Shown here one piece after another: positions 62,192 through 64,000 of a DNA stretch of 64,000 nucleotides (its first letter is position 1; each line of letters opens with the position of its first letter). Made by a program: the position numbers and the translations under genes. Origin of the DNA: JAKPAM01 sp047601745 (GTDB lineage: Bacteria; Pseudomonadota; Gammaproteobacteria; Burkholderiales; Burkholderiaceae_E); contig JASGIS010000001.1 of NCBI GenBank assembly GCA_047601745.1, positions 3,968,001-4,032,000 of the forward strand, read 5' to 3'. Below the pieces are notes generated by a model. That model was given only the letters and a program-made list of their open reading frames with translations, was not told where the DNA came from and made no database searches.

Positions 62192-63676
62192 ATGAACGCT
62201 TCCGAATCCATTCCGTCCGCATTGTCCACCGGCGCAGCATCCGCCGGTACGCCGGGCCTGCCGCCGACCGATGCCGGACGGAGCGGGGCGCGCCCGGCCG
62301 AGCGTCCGGCCGTCCGGTCCGCGGCGCCCGGCGGCACGCATCCGCTGCTGCGCGGGCCGGTGCTGCCGACGCTGCTGCGGCTGGCGATTCCCAACGTGCT
62401 GGCGATGACGATGGCGGTCGTCGTCGGTGTGGCCGAGACTTACTACGTCGGCCGGCTCGGCGTGTCGCCGCTGGCGGCGATGGCGCTGGTCTTTCCGTTC
62501 AACATGCTGACCTCGATGATGTCCGGCGGCGCGATGGGCGGGGGCGTGTCCTCATCGGTCAGCCGCGCGCTCGGCAGCGGCGACGTCGATCGCGCCAATG
62601 CCGCCGCGGTCCATGCGGTGATCATCGGCGCGCTGGCCGGGGTCGTCTATACGGCGATCTTCATCCTGGCGGGGCCGACGCTGTACCACCTGCTCGGCGG
62701 TCGCGGCGCCGTGCTCGAACTGGCGATCGACTACGCGGCGGTGCTGTTCTCGGGTGCGACGCTGGTATGGCTGAGCAACACGCTGGCGTCGGTGCTGCGC
62801 GGCACCGGCAACATGAAGGTGCCGTCGGTGACGATCCTGCTGATGTCGGCGATGCAGGTCGTCGTCGGCGGCGTGCTCGGACTGGGCATCGGCAGTTTCG
62901 CCGGCTTCGGGATGGCCGGCATCGCCGCCGGCCAGATCCTGTCGATGGCAGTGGGCGTGGCGTTCTTCTTCTGGTATCTGGTCAGCGGCCAGGGACGCCT
63001 GCGCCTGAACCTGCGCGGCACGCCGCTGCGCAAGGCGCTGTTCGCGGACATCCTGAAAGTCGGTGCGGTCGCGTGCCTGTCGCCGCTGCAGTCGGTGATG
63101 ACCGTGCTGATCCTGACCGGGCTCGTCGCCCAGCTCGGCGTGCAGGCGCTGGCCGGCTACGGCATCGGCCAGCGGCTCGAGTTCATGCTGATTCCGTTCG
63201 CGTTCGGCATCGGCGTCGCGTCGGTCCCGATGGTCGGCATGGCGATCGGCGCCGGCGACGTCGCCCGGGCGCGCAAGGTCGGCTGGACGGCCGGGATCGT
63301 CTCGGCGATCAACCTCGGCGTGATCGGCCTGCTGGTCGCCTGGAAGCCCGATATCTGGTCGAGCCTGTTCACCAGCGATCCGGTCGTGCTCGGGTTCGCC
63401 AGTCAGTACCTGCGCTGGGCGGGGCCGGGATTCGCGTTGTTCGGCCTGGGGCTGACGCTGTACTTCGCGTCGCAGGGCGCCGGCCGGATCGGCGGCCCGG
63501 TGATCGCTTCGTCGGTGCGACTGCTGCTCGTCGCGATCGTCGGCTTCTGGCTGGCGTCGCGGCAGGCGCCGGCCTGGCAGTTCTTCGCGCTGGTCGGCGC
63601 GGCGATGGTGCTGTACGGCCTGAGCACCGCGCTGGCGATCCGCGTCACGCCCTGGGGCGCGCGCGCCAGGGGCTGA
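62192..63676 (+). CDS. MATE-family multidrug/metabolite exporter
   Basis: A 494-residue inner-membrane antiporter. After a soluble Ala/Pro-rich leader of about 50 residues, twelve hydrophobic helices follow. Signatures include LPTLLRLAIPNVLAMTMAVVVGVAETYYVGRLG and LVWLSNTLASVLRGTGNMKVPS (MatE repeats). Na+ or H+ driven export of cationic compounds is usual. Divergent MarR control suggests induction by its substrate. The start at ATG 62192 is the first ATG; a shorter form is possible. Confidence 0.9.
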   Translation: MNASESIPSALSTGAASAGTPGLPPTDAGRSGARPAERPAVRSAAPGGTHPLLRGPVLPTLLRLAIPNVLAMTMAVVVGVAETYYVGRLGVSPLAAMALVFPFNMLTSMMSGGAMGGGVSSSVSRALGSGDVDRANAAAVHAVIIGALAGVVYTAIFILAGPTLYHLLGGRGAVLELAIDYAAVLFSGATLVWLSNTLASVLRGTGNMKVPSVTILLMSAMQVVVGGVLGLGIGSFAGFGMAGIAAGQILSMAVGVAFFFWYLVSGQGRLRLNLRGTPLRKALFADILKVGAVACLSPLQSVMTVLILTGLVAQLGVQALAGYGIGQRLEFMLIPFAFGIGVASVPMVGMAIGAGDVARARKVGWTAGIVSAINLGVIGLLVAWKPDIWSSLFTSDPVVLGFASQYLRWAGPGFALFGLGLTLYFASQGAGRIGGPVIASSVRLLLVAIVGFWLASRQAPAWQFFALVGAAMVLYGLSTALAIRVTPWGARARG

Positions 63677-63730
63677 CGACCGGGAAGCGCGCCGCCGGCG
63701 CGGGGCGCGCCCGGCGGGTGTTCACGGAGA

Positions 63731-64000
63731 TCAGCGGGTGTTCACGTGGATCATGTCGCGCACGCGCGGGTAGATCGAGCCCGACCATTTGCGGCCGCTG
63801 AACACGCCATAGTGGCCGACGCCGGTCTGCACGTGGTGGGTCCGCTGATACGGACGGATCCGCGTGCACAGATCCTGGGCGGCGACGGTCTGGCCGATCG
63901 AGCAGATGTCGTCGCGCTCGCCCTCGACGGTCATCAGCGCGGTCCGCTGGATCGCCGACGGATCGATCAGGTCGCCGCGATATCCGAGCTTGCCCAGCGG
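63731..64000 (-). CDS. phaZ: Intracellular polyhydroxyalkanoate depolymerase (C-terminal end only)
   Basis: Only the last 89 codons are in the window; the frame is open through base 64000 (PLGKLGYRGDLIDPSAIQRTALMTVEGERDD). The end, SIGQTVAAQDLCTRIRPYQRTHHVQTGVGHYGVFSGRKW, contains the catalytic His region (GVGHYGVF) of class PhaZ alpha/beta hydrolases that mobilise PHB granules. The first in-window Met (63934) is not the true start. Confidence 0.85.
   Translation of the reverse strand, partial: PLGKLGYRGDLIDPSAIQRTALMTVEGERDDICSIGQTVAAQDLCTRIRPYQRTHHVQTGVGHYGVFSGRKWSGSIYPRVRDMIHVNTR

Overview
The window is GC-rich chromosomal DNA from a betaproteobacterium, most likely of the order Burkholderiales. 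The signs are a DUF3460 gene beside scpA, an intracellular PHA-depolymerase end, several acyl-CoA-based catabolic clusters, a divergent metG/mrp pair and a Burkholderia-like dcd. I saw no rRNA, tRNA, CRISPR array, transposase or phage gene. Species-level placement is not possible from the sequence alone.

Layout. 1-5.2 kb: the end of a GGDEF/EAL protein, a lone PIN-domain protein, a membrane-anchored OmpA-like protein, murB, scpA, DUF3460 and a BamE-like lipoprotein. 5.3-10.4 kb: a SulP transporter and metG, divergent from mrp. 10.4-18.1 kb: a complete minus-strand molybdenum-hydroxylase cluster (coxS-L-M-D-E-G, a tiny transmembrane ORF, xdhC/coxI). CoxL has the AYRGAGR loop of form II CO-dehydrogenase-like enzymes. 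18.5-25.1 kb: dcd, a small unknown, rpsO-terminator-pnp, a Nudix/metallo-beta-lactamase fusion, and a protein that looks like the C-terminal part of FadJ interrupted by about 115 His-rich residues.

25.4-32.9 kb: a histidine kinase with a degenerate receiver domain, a poorly supported hypothetical, a LuxI/FeeM-like acyltransferase that overlaps tail-to-tail with a heme-oxygenase-like diiron protein, and a large GGDEF-EAL protein. 33.1-41.1 kb: an acyl-CoA dehydrogenase followed by livHMGF, an acyl-CoA ligase and a periplasmic binding protein, probably one import-activation-oxidation unit.

41.1-45.3 kb is foreign-looking DNA with lower GC and different codon use. It begins beside a 228-bp element with perfect 28-bp inverted ends and carries a tight three-gene operon: an amino-type DNA methyltransferase, a DUF262 protein and a HEPN protein with an intact Rx4H motif. 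This looks like an uncharacterised defence or self-marking system and is the best candidate here for something new.

45.4-55.5 kb: dgkA, then a cluster matching the acyclic-terpene utilisation (atu) pathway: enoyl-CoA hydratase, biotin carboxylase, acyl-CoA dehydrogenase, carboxyltransferase and SDR on the minus strand, with TetR regulator and AtuA on the plus strand. Two matching palindromes in the divergent promoter are probable operators. 55.8-61.6 kb: ATP-grasp, alpha-E and transglutaminase/DUF2126 genes, a recurrent but poorly understood peptide-ligation/hydrolysis set. 61.6-64 kb: a MarR regulator divergent from a MATE exporter with two probable operator palindromes between them, then the 3' end of an intracellular PHA depolymerase.
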